This document shows positions 35,916 through 46,079 of a DNA stretch of 64,000 nt, piece after piece. The notes under the pieces are model-generated. The model searched no databases. It was not told where the DNA came from and saw only the letters and a program-made list of their open reading frames with translations. Position 1 is the stretch's first letter. Each line of letters opens with the position of its first letter. The stretch spans positions 663,519 through 727,518 of the forward strand of contig NZ_HE610958.1 of the NCBI RefSeq assembly GCF_000285515.1. The letters run 5' to 3'. The position numbers and the translations under genes are program-made. This stretch comes from Paenibacillus senegalensis JC66. Its GTDB lineage: Bacteria > Bacillota > Bacilli > Paenibacillales > NBRC-103111.

Positions 35916-37184
35916 ATGAAGGCCAGACTGCTGTTGGAGGATGGAACGCTGTTTACCGGAAAAGCGTTTGGCAGCACCAAAGAAGCCATCGGAGAAATTG
36001 TATTTAATACCGGAATGACCGGCTACCAGGAGGTGCTTTCCGACCCTTCTTATTGCGGGCAGCTAGTTACAATGACATACCCGTTGATCGGAAATTACGG
36101 GTTCAATCCGGACGATTTGGAGTCGCTCCAGCCTTCTGTGGGAGGCTTGATTGTTCGTCAATACGAAAGCTTTCCAAGCAACTGGAGATCTCGCGGAAAT
36201 CTGCAATGGATGCTTCAGGAATACGATATTCCCGCCATCAGCGGGATCGATACCCGCATGCTAACGCGTATCATTCGTGAGCATGGCGTGATGAGAGGTG
36301 TTTTGACGACGGGCAGCGAGAGTGTGTCCGAGCTCCTTGAGCGAATGCAAAACGTACCCGAGCCCCGCGATCAGGTCGCAGCGGTATCGACCCGCCAGGC
36401 GTACCGGATTCCGGGCAGCCGTGAACGGATCGTGCTGATCGATTACGGAAGCAAGCTTGGTATCGTAAAAGAGCTGACTTCACGGGGCTGTGATGTCACC
36501 GTAGTCCCCCATAATACTAGCGCCGAACAAATTCGCAAGCATGCGCCGGACGGAATTATGCTGTCTAACGGTCCGGGGAATCCGAAGGATGTGCGGCAAG
36601 CGGCCGCAGTCATTCAAGAGCTGCTGGGCGAGTTCCCCATCTTCGGCATTTGCCTTGGCCACCAGCTATTCGCGCTGGCTGGCGGTGCAGATACTACCAA
36701 GCTCAAATACGGGCATCGGGGAAGCAATCATCCCGTCAAAGCGCTCTCCACCGGACAATGCTGGATTACTTCGCAAAACCATGGCTACACGGTAGACGAA
36801 GCTTCTCTTGCTGGAACGGAACTGGAGATCACTCATATTAACAATAATGATAAAACGATAGAGGGCTTGAAGCACAAGCGCTACCCTGCATTTTCCGTTC
36901 AGTTTCATCCTGAAGCAGCGCCGGGACCGAATGATTCCAACGGTTTATTTGACGAGTTTTTACAAATGGTCCGTGACTTTTCCTCTAAGGCCGCAAGCAG
37001 CGGAATGTCCTCATCGGCCGTTGTTGCTAAGCCGCCGCAAGGCTCCGGGCTGCCTTCTGCAGAACTGCCTCTCTCTTCAGGGAAGACTGCTGATGAATTG
37101 GTTATAGCTGATCACCAGCCAGATACTGCCGATAATACAAGCAACTCGACTACTGCAAGTAAGGGAGCATTTCATTATGCCTAA
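35916..37184 (+). CDS. carA: Carbamoyl-phosphate synthase small subunit
   Basis: 422 aa. N-terminal CPSase domain ([35 protein letters not shown]) and class I glutaminase domain with nucleophile Cys in [13 protein letters not shown] and catalytic HPE in [13 protein letters not shown]. It supplies ammonia from glutamine to CarB. The family core ends near residue 355; the last 65 or so residues are a Ser/Ala/Thr-rich tail with no homology I recognise. Its stop overlaps the carB start by 8 bp. AGGTGGGAGTGAG precedes ATG. Confidence 0.95.
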   Translation: MKARLLLEDGTLFTGKAFGSTKEAIGEIVFNTGMTGYQEVLSDPSYCGQLVTMTYPLIGNYGFNPDDLESLQPSVGGLIVRQYESFPSNWRSRGNLQWMLQEYDIPAISGIDTRMLTRIIREHGVMRGVLTTGSESVSELLERMQNVPEPRDQVAAVSTRQAYRIPGSRERIVLIDYGSKLGIVKELTSRGCDVTVVPHNTSAEQIRKHAPDGIMLSNGPGNPKDVRQAAAVIQELLGEFPIFGICLGHQLFALAGGADTTKLKYGHRGSNHPVKALSTGQCWITSQNHGYTVDEASLAGTELEITHINNNDKTIEGLKHKRYPAFSVQFHPEAAPGPNDSNGLFDEFLQMVRDFSSKAASSGMSSSAVVAKPPQGSGLPSAELPLSSGKTADELVIADHQPDTADNTSNSTTASKGAFHYA

Positions 37185-40100
37185 ATCAGCACATCTAAAA
37201 AAAATTCTAGTCATCGGATCCGGACCAATCGTCATCGGCCAGGCTGCTGAGTTTGATTATGCAGGCACTCAGGCTTGTCAGGCTTTACGCGAAGAAGGCA
37301 TTGAGGTCGTGCTTGTCAACAGCAACCCTGCCACCATCATGACCGATTCTCATATGGCCGACCGGGTCTATATCGAGCCTATCACGCTGGAGTCTGTGAA
37401 GCGGATTCTGCTGCAGGAACAGCCCGACGGCATCCTGCCCACCCTGGGCGGACAGACAGGATTGAATATGGCGGTGGAATTAGCCAAGGATGGCATTCTA
37501 GAGCGGGAAAATATTGCGCTGCTAGGCACCCAGCTTGATGCTATTGAGCAGGCGGAAGATCGCGACTTATTCCGCGCCTTAATGAAAAAGCTTAATCAGC
37601 CCGTACCGGACAGCACGATTGTAACCAGTGTCGATGAAGCGATCTCTTTCGCCGATACGATCGGTTACCCGGTCATTGTCCGGCCGGCTTATACGCTTGG
37701 CGGAACCGGCGGGGGGATTGCCTCCACCAAGGAAGAGCTGCAGGAAATTGCCGGTGCAGGCTTGCGCAGCAGCCCGATCGGCCAATGTCTGGTTGAGAAA
37801 AGCATAGCCGGTATGAAGGAAATTGAGTATGAGGTCATGCGGGACGCCAACGATCATTGCCTGGTGGTCTGCAATATGGAGAACTTCGACCCCGTTGGAA
37901 TTCATACCGGGGACAGCATCGTAGTGGCGCCAAGCCAAACGCTATCTGACCGGGAATATCAGATGCTGCGCCAGGCCTCGCTCACTATTATCCGCGCCTT
38001 GAAGATCGAAGGCGGCTGCAACGTTCAGTTCGCTCTAGACCCGGACAGCTTTCAATATTACGTCATTGAAGTGAACCCTCGGGTCAGCCGCTCCTCTGCG
38101 CTGGCTTCCAAGGCAACCGGATATCCCATCGCCAAGATGGCCGCCAAAATCGCCGCCGGTTACACCTTGGATGAAATGATCAATCCGGTGACCGGGCAAA
38201 CCTACGTTTATTTCGAGCCGGCTCTGGATTATGTCGTCACTAAAATTCCGCGCTGGCCTTTCGATAAGTTCCCGTCCGCGGACCGCAAGCTGGGCACCCA
38301 GATGAAAGCGACCGGAGAGGTTATGGCGATTGGACGCACCTTCGAAGAGTCTTTGCTGAAGGCCGTGCGCTCTTTGGAAATCGGCATTTGCCATATACAG
38401 CTGCCGGAAGCCTCCCAGCTGGGCAAAGAGGAGCTGGAGCAGCGGCTTATGAGGGCCGACGATGAGCGTCTGTTCCTCTTGGCGGAAGCGTTACGGCGGG
38501 GCTATTCTCTAGAGCAATTGCACCAGCTGACGCAGATCGATCTGTGGTTTCTATTCAAACTGGATAAGCTCGTCCAATTCGAGTCCGTCTTGCTGGCGGA
38601 GAACCTGGATTCCGGCTTGCTGCGGGAAGCCAAACAGCTCGGCTTCTCGGACCGGGCAATCGCAGCAATCCGCAGCTCCGCAGACAAGAACCTGAAATAC
38701 TGCACAGAAGAAGAAGTTCGTTCACTAAGGAAGCAGCACCAGATCCTTCCGGTTTACAAAACGGTCGACACATGCGCCGCCGAGTTTGAAGCTTCCACCC
38801 CCTATTATTATTCTTGCTATGAAATCGAGAATGAAGCTATTCCGTCCTCCCGGCCTAAAGTTATTATTCTAGGCTCTGGACCGATTCGGATAGGACAGGG
38901 GATCGAGTTCGATTATTCTACGGTTCATGCTGTTACCGCCGTACAGCAAATGGGCTATGAGGCTATCGTCATCAATAACAATCCGGAGACGGTTTCTACC
39001 GATTTCAATATGACGGACCGGCTCTATTTTGAACCGCTGTTTGTGGAAGATGTCATGAATATTATCGAGCATGAGCAGCCTGTCGGAGTCATTGTGCAGT
39101 TTGGCGGACAAACCGCCATACAACTGGCGGAGCCGTTGGTCAAGGCCGGCTTCCCCATTCTCGGAACGCCATGGGAAGGATTGGACATGGCGGAGGACCG
39201 CCGTAAATTCGAGCAGCTGCTCCGCAAGCTATCCATTCCGCAGCCGTTGGGAGGGACCGCTTTTACGGTAGAAGAAGCGGTGAAATTAGCCGAGGATATC
39301 GGTTTCCCCGTTCTTGTGCGTCCGTCCTATGTTTTAGGCGGAAGAGCTATGGAGATCGTACACAGTATCGACGAGCTAATGGCTTACATGAAGCAGGCGG
39401 CCAAGATCAACCCGGAACATCCGGTCTTGATCGACCGCTATATGCCGGGGATTGAAGCAGAGGTGGATGCAATCTGCGGCCCGGACGGAATAGCCATTCC
39501 GGGAATTATGGAACAGGTCGAACGTACCGGCGTTCATTCGGGAGATTCCATCGCGGTCTATCCGCCCCAGCGCTTATCCGCTGATGTAAAGCAGCAGATG
39601 ACCGAGATCACTGCCTCCCTGGCAGAACATCTGCACATTATGGGTCTGGTCAATATCCAGTTTCTCGTTCATGAGGAAAAGGTTTACGTCATTGAAGTGA
39701 ACCCCCGTGCTTCTCGGACCGTTCCTTTCATGAGCAAGGTGACCTCCATTCCGATGGCCAATCTGGCAACCAAGCTGATGCTTGGAAGCACTTTGCAGGA
39801 GCAAGGACTGCCTTTAGGGCTCGCTCCGGAAATTTCCGGTGTGGCCGTTAAGGTCCCTGTCTTTTCATTCGCCAAGCTGCCCGGTGTGGATTGCCCGCTG
39901 GGACCGGAAATGAAATCAACAGGCGAGGTTATGGGCCATGATCTTAACTTGCCGAAGGCGCTCTACAAAGGGCTGCTTGGAGCGGGAACCAGGCTACCCA
40001 AGCATGGCACGGTCATTGTTTCCCTGGCGGACAAGGACAAAGCCGAAGCAATTCCTATACTGTCCCGCTGGGCCAGCTTGGGGTACAGCCTGCTGGCTAC

Positions 40101-40422
40101 ACCCGGTACAGCAGAAGCGCTGCGTGAGGCAGGTATTCCGGTTCGTCAATGGGCCGAGTGGGACAAGGCTGCAGCCGGTTCCAGTTACCCGGATATCATG
40201 CGGCGGGTTCGCGGCGAGGAAGCCAAATTCTTGCTGAACACAGCTACGCTGGGCAAGAATGCCCAGCGTCAAGGGTTTCAGCTGAGAAGAGCCGCCATCG
40301 AAAGCGGCGTCGTCTGTCTCACTTCGTTAGATACGGCGAATGCTTTAGTCGAGGCGCTGGAAACGATCCATTTCTCCTCTTTCTCGCTGCCCGGGAGCGG
40401 ACTGTTCTGCCAAGCAACCTAG
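37177..40422 (+). CDS. carB: Carbamoyl-phosphate synthase large subunit
   Basis: 1081 aa, full length. It has two homologous ATP-grasp halves ([21 protein letters not shown]-like and [20 protein letters not shown]), an intervening oligomerisation domain and a C-terminal MGS-type allosteric domain ([17 protein letters not shown]...[14 protein letters not shown]). It makes carbamoyl phosphate from bicarbonate, ammonia and two ATP. Translationally coupled to carA and convergent with the next gene, 19 bp away. Confidence 0.95.
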   Translation: MPKSAHLKKILVIGSGPIVIGQAAEFDYAGTQACQALREEGIEVVLVNSNPATIMTDSHMADRVYIEPITLESVKRILLQEQPDGILPTLGGQTGLNMAVELAKDGILERENIALLGTQLDAIEQAEDRDLFRALMKKLNQPVPDSTIVTSVDEAISFADTIGYPVIVRPAYTLGGTGGGIASTKEELQEIAGAGLRSSPIGQCLVEKSIAGMKEIEYEVMRDANDHCLVVCNMENFDPVGIHTGDSIVVAPSQTLSDREYQMLRQASLTIIRALKIEGGCNVQFALDPDSFQYYVIEVNPRVSRSSALASKATGYPIAKMAAKIAAGYTLDEMINPVTGQTYVYFEPALDYVVTKIPRWPFDKFPSADRKLGTQMKATGEVMAIGRTFEESLLKAVRSLEIGICHIQLPEASQLGKEELEQRLMRADDERLFLLAEALRRGYSLEQLHQLTQIDLWFLFKLDKLVQFESVLLAENLDSGLLREAKQLGFSDRAIAAIRSSADKNLKYCTEEEVRSLRKQHQILPVYKTVDTCAAEFEASTPYYYSCYEIENEAIPSSRPKVIILGSGPIRIGQGIEFDYSTVHAVTAVQQMGYEAIVINNNPETVSTDFNMTDRLYFEPLFVEDVMNIIEHEQPVGVIVQFGGQTAIQLAEPLVKAGFPILGTPWEGLDMAEDRRKFEQLLRKLSIPQPLGGTAFTVEEAVKLAEDIGFPVLVRPSYVLGGRAMEIVHSIDELMAYMKQAAKINPEHPVLIDRYMPGIEAEVDAICGPDGIAIPGIMEQVERTGVHSGDSIAVYPPQRLSADVKQQMTEITASLAEHLHIMGLVNIQFLVHEEKVYVIEVNPRASRTVPFMSKVTSIPMANLATKLMLGSTLQEQGLPLGLAPEISGVAVKVPVFSFAKLPGVDCPLGPEMKSTGEVMGHDLNLPKALYKGLLGAGTRLPKHGTVIVSLADKDKAEAIPILSRWASLGYSLLATPGTAEALREAGIPVRQWAEWDKAAAGSSYPDIMRRVRGEEAKFLLNTATLGKNAQRQGFQLRRAAIESGVVCLTSLDTANALVEALETIHFSSFSLPGSGLFCQAT

Positions 40423-40441
40423 GTTGGCAGCAGCAGACAGC

Positions 40442-42187
40442 TTAAACGGAATCCCTTACCTTCAGACTGCGCAGCCGGTTAATAGCTGCAGCCAGCTCCT
40501 GTCTTCTTGGCAGCGCCAAATCTCCAGGATGCTGGCCGGGGTATTCCCCCAGTCCGTCCAGACCATCCTGCTCGATTTGCGCAAAGACCAATTGTATAAT
40601 CCGGGCTAATGTTCTTTTGCCGTCCGTGTGCTCCCGGACGGCTTTTAGCATAGCTGCCAAAGCCCTCGTCTGGCTCGGATCTACAAGCTGCTCCAAATAG
40701 TTCAAATCCAGACTCTGATTTCCGGCTAAAACCTGCTTCAAGCCTTTTGCGTCAACCTTATCCCGGCCTTTCCGCTCAAAGCTGAAGCTGCCGGGCAGGG
40801 GAATCCGCTCCATTAAGGGACCGAAACGGCCCCCTCCTTCCTTCTGGCGTTCCTCTCCCGCCTCTGCAATCCTTTTGGCTTCCTCCGTCACTTCTACCGC
40901 CCGGTAATTGTCCATCATGAGCACACGATCAGCCACAGCAAAATAATCACCTGAGCCGCCTAATACAACAATCGTGGATACTCCATGTTCGGCGTACAGC
41001 TCCCTTACTCTATCGACGAATGGAGTAATCGGCTCTTTGTCTTTATGAACCAGCTGCTGCATTTTTCGGTCACGCACCATAAAATTGTTTGCGCTCGTAT
41101 CCTCATCCATCAGCAGCAGACGGCTCCCGGCCTCCAGTGCTTCCATGATGTTGGCTGCCTGTGAAGTGCTGCCGCTCGCGTCTTCCGAGGAAAAAGCCGT
41201 AGTCGATCGCCCAAACGGCAGATTGGATATAAAAGGAGAAATGTTAACCTTTTGGATGCTTCTCCCGTCCTCTGCACGAATTTTTCCCGCACTATTCTCA
41301 GTCAGGACGAATTCACGGCCATCCCCTGCAACATGATTGTAAACTCCTCTTTCAATTGCCTGAAGCAGAGTGCTTTTTCCGTGATAGCCCCCTCCTACTA
41401 TAAGGGTGATGCCCTCCGGTATGGCCATTCCGCGAATAGGCTCCTGGCGGTGAGGAACAGGAATTGCCCTTTCCAGCTCATCAGGGGATTGAAACGGTAC
41501 TGTCGTGCTCTCTTGCAAAGGCAGTGAACTGATCCCGCTCTGTCTTGGCAAAATGGAATCATTAGCGATAAAAGCAACCAAATGGTGTGTCCGCAAATAA
41601 TCGCGGATGGCCTGCTGCTGATCCGCAATTTGCAAATGACGGATCAGCTCTTTTTCTTCAAAATGGGACAGCGCCCTGCTCACCAGCTGCGGAATCCTGC
41701 TGCATAACAGTTCAATTGCCTGTCTTCCTTTCACCGTCCGCCCATCGGCGGGAAGCCCTGCGGACAGTCGCACATCTATGTACTCGGGCGTTACCCGCAC
41801 AGCGGTCCTTGGCAGCACTTCTTGTCCTGGAGCGTCCAAGTAAATTTGGCCGCTTTTGCCGCTGCCTGAAGCCCGGGTGCTTCCTTCCCGCCGCAAGCTC
41901 GCGTTCACCTGCCTGGCCAAAAAATCCTCCAGCGCCGTATGCCGCCAAGCTTCCGCCAGCCACTCCTGCTGCAGGGCAATTTTCCTGCTCGGCCATACCA
42001 CACGAATTTTGGAAGGCGACGCAAAAGGATCGGACTGAACATGGTCGATAAACAGCTCAAAGCCGTCACCCGTATAGCTGCCGGCTATCGCTTTATACGC
42101 TTTGTAGCCTTTGCGGTCAATACTCAGCAGTTCTTTCTCCAGCAGCCGGATATCCCGCTGTGCCTGCCTCCTATTCTCCGTCTTCAT
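40442..42187 (-). CDS. ABC-ATPase domain protein (PF09818 type)
   Basis: 581 aa soluble protein. The P-loop GGGYHGKSTLL, the segment LLLMDEDTSANNFMVRD (Walker B-like) and TIVVLGGSGDYFAVADRVLMMD match the uncharacterised 'predicted ATPase of the ABC class' family. Function unknown. No strong ribosome binding site precedes ATG 42187 (GGGAAGG is 17 nt away). The frame stays open for 68 codons upstream, through a repeat encoding Gly-Pro-Arg-Gly-Ala-Arg units, but has no standard start codon there. Confidence 0.75.
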   Translation of the reverse strand: MKTENRRQAQRDIRLLEKELLSIDRKGYKAYKAIAGSYTGDGFELFIDHVQSDPFASPSKIRVVWPSRKIALQQEWLAEAWRHTALEDFLARQVNASLRREGSTRASGSGKSGQIYLDAPGQEVLPRTAVRVTPEYIDVRLSAGLPADGRTVKGRQAIELLCSRIPQLVSRALSHFEEKELIRHLQIADQQQAIRDYLRTHHLVAFIANDSILPRQSGISSLPLQESTTVPFQSPDELERAIPVPHRQEPIRGMAIPEGITLIVGGGYHGKSTLLQAIERGVYNHVAGDGREFVLTENSAGKIRAEDGRSIQKVNISPFISNLPFGRSTTAFSSEDASGSTSQAANIMEALEAGSRLLLMDEDTSANNFMVRDRKMQQLVHKDKEPITPFVDRVRELYAEHGVSTIVVLGGSGDYFAVADRVLMMDNYRAVEVTEEAKRIAEAGEERQKEGGGRFGPLMERIPLPGSFSFERKGRDKVDAKGLKQVLAGNQSLDLNYLEQLVDPSQTRALAAMLKAVREHTDGKRTLARIIQLVFAQIEQDGLDGLGEYPGQHPGDLALPRRQELAAAINRLRSLKVRDSV

Positions 42188-42254
42188 GCGGGATGCAGGC
42201 GAACCTTCCCTTCGTTCTGTTCCTCTCCAGGAGGCTCGTGATCCGCTGCTCTCT

Positions 42255-42376
42255 ATCGAGGCACTGTGCTCAGTCCCTCTTGGCTCTATTGGCTCTATTG
42301 GCCCCCTCGCCTCTATTGGCCCTCTCGCCCCTCTTGGCCCTCTCGCCCCTCTTGGCCCTCTCGCCCCTCTTGGCCT
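42255..42376 (-). repeat. Degenerate tandem repeat (9/18 bp) between YwmB-like and ATPase genes
   Basis: CCCTCTTGG / CCCTCTCGC units alternate, giving an 18-bp period, with TGGCTCTAT variants at the low-coordinate end. It begins about a dozen bases after the stop codon of the YwmB-like gene (42388), so it fits the post-stop class. Read in the ATPase frame it encodes a collagen-like Gly-X-Arg pattern. Confidence 0.8.
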
Positions 42377-42387
42377 TAGAATTCTCT

Positions 42388-43221
42388 CTAATATTCAGAT
42401 AAAATAACGGGGGCTGCCAGGGTCAATCTCCACTTCCCTACCTCTGTATCGCGATGCAAAGCTGCCTGCAGATGCATCTCTTTTCCGCCGGCCTCTACAG
42501 ATTGCTGCAAAAGCTTGGAGCTTAGAGAGACACTCAAAGAATTGGCGTCCTCATAACGATCCAGCTCACCGGCTTGAAATTCGCGTTTAACTATATGCAG
42601 CACAGAGTCACGATCCGCTGAATCGTCAAGCCATCCCTGCACTTGTGTTTTCCATGCTTCATGGATGCCTAGTCCCGACAGGCGAGGAGCCATTGCTGCT
42701 TGCCACTTATCAGCTTCAGCTGCAGCACCCAGAACTCCCTCCCAACGAACCGTCACATAAGTCGTACGCCCGTCATTCATACCTACCATTCTGACCGTTT
42801 GCACCGCTTGATGCAGTTGAAGCGTCCATTCGGCCGCCGGCCTTCCATGAACTGTGGAATAGGTATACGCTCCTGACCCCGCCACCCTTTGACCTTTGTC
42901 GTTATAGGTCATTTTAGCATGTATAGGAAGATCATGGGGAGGATGACCGGCTATTTGCTCTATAACCTTTTTAAACAAAGCCTCAAACTCATCCTGATTT
43001 TCGTAAGTTTGCCACACTGCTCCCTGATGCACCATTAAGCTCGCGCTTGATGGCATGATTTCTGAGGCCAGCTCCGTAATCACAAGCAAATCTCTATCAT
43101 TATTATCTTTATCCGCGCTATTATCTCTATCCGCCGCCGTAGGAAAAGGAAGAATCATTCCCAGTAAAAGTAGAGTGGCACTGAGCCATAGTCCAATCTC
43201 CAGCTTCTTGTTTAAAGACAT
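42388..43221 (-). CDS. YwmB-like secreted protein (TATA-box-like fold family)
   Basis: 277 aa from ATG 43221, where GGAAGGAG supports the start. A signal-peptide-like segment (LEIGLWLSATLLLLGMI) is followed by a mature region: YTYSTVHGRPAAEWTLQLHQAVQTV and CDS-length typical of the Bacillus YwmB family. The family is predicted to adopt a TBP-like fold and lies extracytoplasmic; its role is unknown. It is transcribed divergently from the non-coding region 43222-44250. Confidence 0.65.
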   Translation of the reverse strand: MSLNKKLEIGLWLSATLLLLGMILPFPTAADRDNSADKDNNDRDLLVITELASEIMPSSASLMVHQGAVWQTYENQDEFEALFKKVIEQIAGHPPHDLPIHAKMTYNDKGQRVAGSGAYTYSTVHGRPAAEWTLQLHQAVQTVRMVGMNDGRTTYVTVRWEGVLGAAAEADKWQAAMAPRLSGLGIHEAWKTQVQGWLDDSADRDSVLHIVKREFQAGELDRYEDANSLSVSLSSKLLQQSVEAGGKEMHLQAALHRDTEVGKWRLTLAAPVILSEY

Positions 43222-43464
43222 AATAAAAGCTCCTTCCCCCGTATTATTGAATAAAAAGTGTAATTCGAATAAAAGTATCATGGGATAAAATTGTGCTTCG
43301 ATGAACAGTATTATTAGATAAAAAGTTCTACTAAGCTCTTTATCTAGTGTGAACAAATCTACCAATTCTATACTCCCTAATAGAAAAATAAAATAGAGTC
43401 CTATCCTGCTTCCGGCCTCGCATGGTGGTGCGGTCAATAGATGTAACTATGACCGTATAGGCTT

Positions 43465-43630
43465 TACGGTGCTTTTGCGGCGCGTCACGACGCGTTCGCT
43501 GCACGATTGCGATGTCTCAGGCGCATTCGCGGTGCGCTTGCGGTGCACTTGCGGCGGCGCGGCAAGTCACGGCGCATTCACGGCATGTTGGCTCACTTAC
43601 AAAGCGTCACGGCGCCTCAAGGCGCGTTTC
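43465..43630. repeat. GC-rich degenerate tandem repeat
   Basis: Irregular units of the type GCGCnTCACGGCGC / GCGGTGCGCTTGC recur in this AT-neutral non-coding stretch. They give a short spurious reading frame rich in Arg. No gene is supported between 43222 and 44685. Confidence 0.5.
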
Positions 43631-43636
43631 TGATGC

Positions 43637-43865
43637 TAACGCCCGCTATTAGGCTGTCGATTGACTATAAAAAACAGTATGCAGCGGGCAGTGAAGTCGT
43701 TTTGCAGCCTGCTTCAAATTCTAACGCTTGCCACTGTCCTTATTTGAGCAAAATCAGGGGGTTAAAAATCGTAACGCTCACCATTGTCCTTATTTTGCTT
43801 CAAACCGCGGTTTTACCGCCTGTTTGACACAAATAAGAGCGAGGGCGAGCGTTAGCACAGAACGT
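43637..43865. repeat. CTAACGC...CCTTATTT repeat cluster
   Basis: CTAACGCTTGCCACTGTCCT...ATTT at about 43720 and GTAACGCTCACCATTGTCCT...ATTT at about 43770 are direct copies. A third copy near 43835-43860 is inverted, so the second and third could form a long stem. A partial copy (CTAACGCCCGCTATTAGG) lies at about 43637. Confidence 0.6.
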
Positions 43866-44254
43866 CTTGCTGATCAAAGCGCGTTGGACACAGCTTGCTA
43901 TTTTCCTTATTAAACAGAATCGGTTTGTCAGCTTTGCAGTCGTACTTGTCCATTACTTTTTTCCTGTTAACCAGCTAAAGTAATGCCGAGTATTACTTTG
44001 TCGTATTTAGCAATATTCTGACCCTTTTAATAATATTTCAACCTTTATTGTCACCTTCGTTGTCGAATGATCCATTATTTTGTGGGAGCGAAGACTGTGA
44101 CAAGCTTTATTACCAGCAAGTACGACTTGTATCAATATGTATGACACATCAGTATGTGTGTGACTAGTAACGGTATTGTATAACAGGTATCAGTGTGTGT
44201 CAGGCATCAGTGGTTATGCCAGTCATTCGGCAAGTAAGTTTTCTGTGTAAATAA

Positions 44255-44650
44255 AACAGCCCCACATGATGAGCAATCTCGGGTAATCGCACCTTAACCA
44301 CATGATTTGGAGCTTGTACGAATTTCGTCTGAAACACTGGCTGGTGCTCCTTAATAGCTTAAACCCCGGCATTTGTACGATTTGTCATACAAATTTCGGT
44401 AATCGCACCTCAATCACGTGCATTTGTACGATTTGTCATACAAATCTTGGGTAATTGCCCTTCAATCCCCTGTATTTGTACGACGTTTCATACAAATCTC
44501 CGGTATTCGCACCTCAACCCCATGCATTTGTACGACGTTTCATACAAAACGCAGGCAACAAGCCCGCGCAGCCCTTGAGCCCCGCCAAACCTTGGCTTTT
44601 CATGCTGGAGTTATGCCAGTCATTTGGCCAGTCATTTGGCAAGCAATTTT
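44255..44650 (+). repeat. Dispersed palindrome-array element, copy D
   Basis: Palindromes at 44371-44394, 44422-44445, 44474-44497 and 44526-44549; starts are 51, 52 and 52 bp apart. The head ATGATGAGCAATCTCGGGTAAT and the tail CTTGGCTTTTCATGCTGGAG are conserved. Unlike the others, it lies upstream of a gene (msrAB) in a divergent region. Confidence 0.85.
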
Positions 44651-44685
44651 CGTGCAATTTGATTAATAAGAAAGGAAATCATACA

Positions 44686-44769
44686 ATGAAATTATGGGCA
44701 GTATTGGTGGACAGAATCTTCAACGATCTGACGTTATTATTGCCGATTTGTTTCCAAAAGAATTACTAA
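44686..44769 (+). CDS. Possible 27-codon open reading frame or gene remnant
   Basis: ATG 44686 follows AAGAAAGGAAATCATACA, a fair ribosome binding site, and encodes MKLWAVLVDRIFND.... The +2 frame from ATG 44694 gives MGSIGGQNLQRSDVIIADLF, which looks more protein-like and could be the tail of a lost gene. Nothing decides between them; either may be chance. Confidence 0.2.
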   Translation: MKLWAVLVDRIFNDLTLLLPICFQKNY

Positions 44770-44858
44770 ACTAGCATTCTGCTTACAGCAGCACAGAAAC
44801 TAACTTTGCAATGACTTCCATTTTTACAATAATGATTCGATATGAAGGAGGAGAGTTC

Positions 44859-45830
44859 ATGACGAACGCACAAAACAAGTACGAGCTAGCCACATTCGCC
44901 GGAGGCTGTTTCTGGTGCATGGTTTCCCCATTTGAGGAACTGCCTGGTATTCATCGAATCGTTTCCGGATACACAGGAGGGCACAAGGAAAACCCGACTT
45001 ATGAAGAAGTATGCAGCGATACAACGGGGCATTATGAAGCGGTGCAGATCACCTTTGACCCGGAAGTATTTCCTTATCGCAAGCTGGTCGACCTGTTCTG
45101 GATGCAGATCGATCCTACGGATCCCGGCGGTCAATTTTACGATCGGGGTGAATCATACCGGACGGCGATTTTTTATCATAGCGAGCAGCAAAAGGAAATT
45201 GCCGAAAGCTCCAAGCAGGAGCTTGAGCAGAGCGGACGCTTTGACAAGCCGATCGTCACTCCTATATTGCCTGCCAAAACGTTTTATCCGGCGGAAGATT
45301 ACCATCAAAACTATCACCACAAAAACCCCGGCCACTACAAAAGATATCGGATCGGGTCAGGTCGGGATGCCTTCATCGAAAGCCATTGGAGCGCAGCAAA
45401 GCAAAGGGATGAGCTTCGTTCCAAACTGACCCCGCTGCAGTATGAGGTTACCCAGAATAACGCTACCGAAAGAGCTTTTCAAAACGAATTCTGGGATCAC
45501 AAAGAAGAGGGGCTCTATGTAGATATTGTCTCGGGCGAGCCGCTTTTCAGCTCCAGAGACAAATTCGATTCCGGATGCGGCTGGCCGAGCTTCACAAAGC
45601 CGGTTCAAAGCCATATTATCAAAGAAGAGCTGGATGCCTCGCACGGAATGATCCGCACTGAAGTGCGCAGCCGTTATGCAGACTCCCATCTCGGGCACGT
45701 GTTCAATGATGGTCCTGCTCCTACCGGTTTACGCTACTGCATTAACTCTGCTGCATTAAGATTTATCCCTAAATCAAAGCTGAAAGAGGAAGGCTACGGC
45801 GAGTTTTTAAGCCTGTTTGAAGAAAAATAA
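44859..45830 (+). CDS. msrAB: Peptide-methionine sulfoxide reductase MsrA-MsrB fusion
   Basis: 323 aa. The MsrA domain has the catalytic motif [22 protein letters not shown] and EDYHQNY (about 1-155). The MsrB domain has [20 protein letters not shown], the zinc-type motif region and the catalytic Cys in [13 protein letters not shown]. Together they reduce both S- and R-methionine sulfoxide. GAAGGAGGAGAG supports ATG 44859 over the ORF start at 44811. It is monocistronic. Confidence 0.95.
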   Translation: MTNAQNKYELATFAGGCFWCMVSPFEELPGIHRIVSGYTGGHKENPTYEEVCSDTTGHYEAVQITFDPEVFPYRKLVDLFWMQIDPTDPGGQFYDRGESYRTAIFYHSEQQKEIAESSKQELEQSGRFDKPIVTPILPAKTFYPAEDYHQNYHHKNPGHYKRYRIGSGRDAFIESHWSAAKQRDELRSKLTPLQYEVTQNNATERAFQNEFWDHKEEGLYVDIVSGEPLFSSRDKFDSGCGWPSFTKPVQSHIIKEELDASHGMIRTEVRSRYADSHLGHVFNDGPAPTGLRYCINSAALRFIPKSKLKEEGYGEFLSLFEEK

Positions 45831-45849
45831 AAAGACCCCGTCACAAACC

Positions 45850-45905
45850 AATAGGACGAGCAGCCCCGGAATCTTTTGCTCCAAGCGGCGCTCGTCCCTT
45901 TCCTA
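45850..45905 (+). terminator. Possible terminator after msrAB
   Basis: AATAGGACGAGC pairs with GCTCGTCCC...CTATT across a loop of about 28 nt, followed by TTTTCC. The long loop makes it a moderate candidate. Confidence 0.45.
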
Positions 45906-46079
45906 TTTTCCCTCAACCTTAATCATCCTTTTCCTCACTTCCGATTACGATGCCATAACTTAAAATAGACTACCCTACCTATAAATATTATCCGCAAGAT
46001 TACACATTATAGAAAGAAGAACATTTGCAAATATTGGCTCCAGGCCAAATGCAAACAAGAAAGGTTCGGAGGTAGCCTA

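Noticed and set aside
37579-38394. Long minus-strand frames within carB
   Set aside because: They mirror the codon structure of carB and have no start signals; shadows.
43507-43827. 106-codon frame in the GC-rich repeat region
   Set aside because: Arg-rich, made largely of degenerate repeats, no ribosome binding site; considered non-coding.
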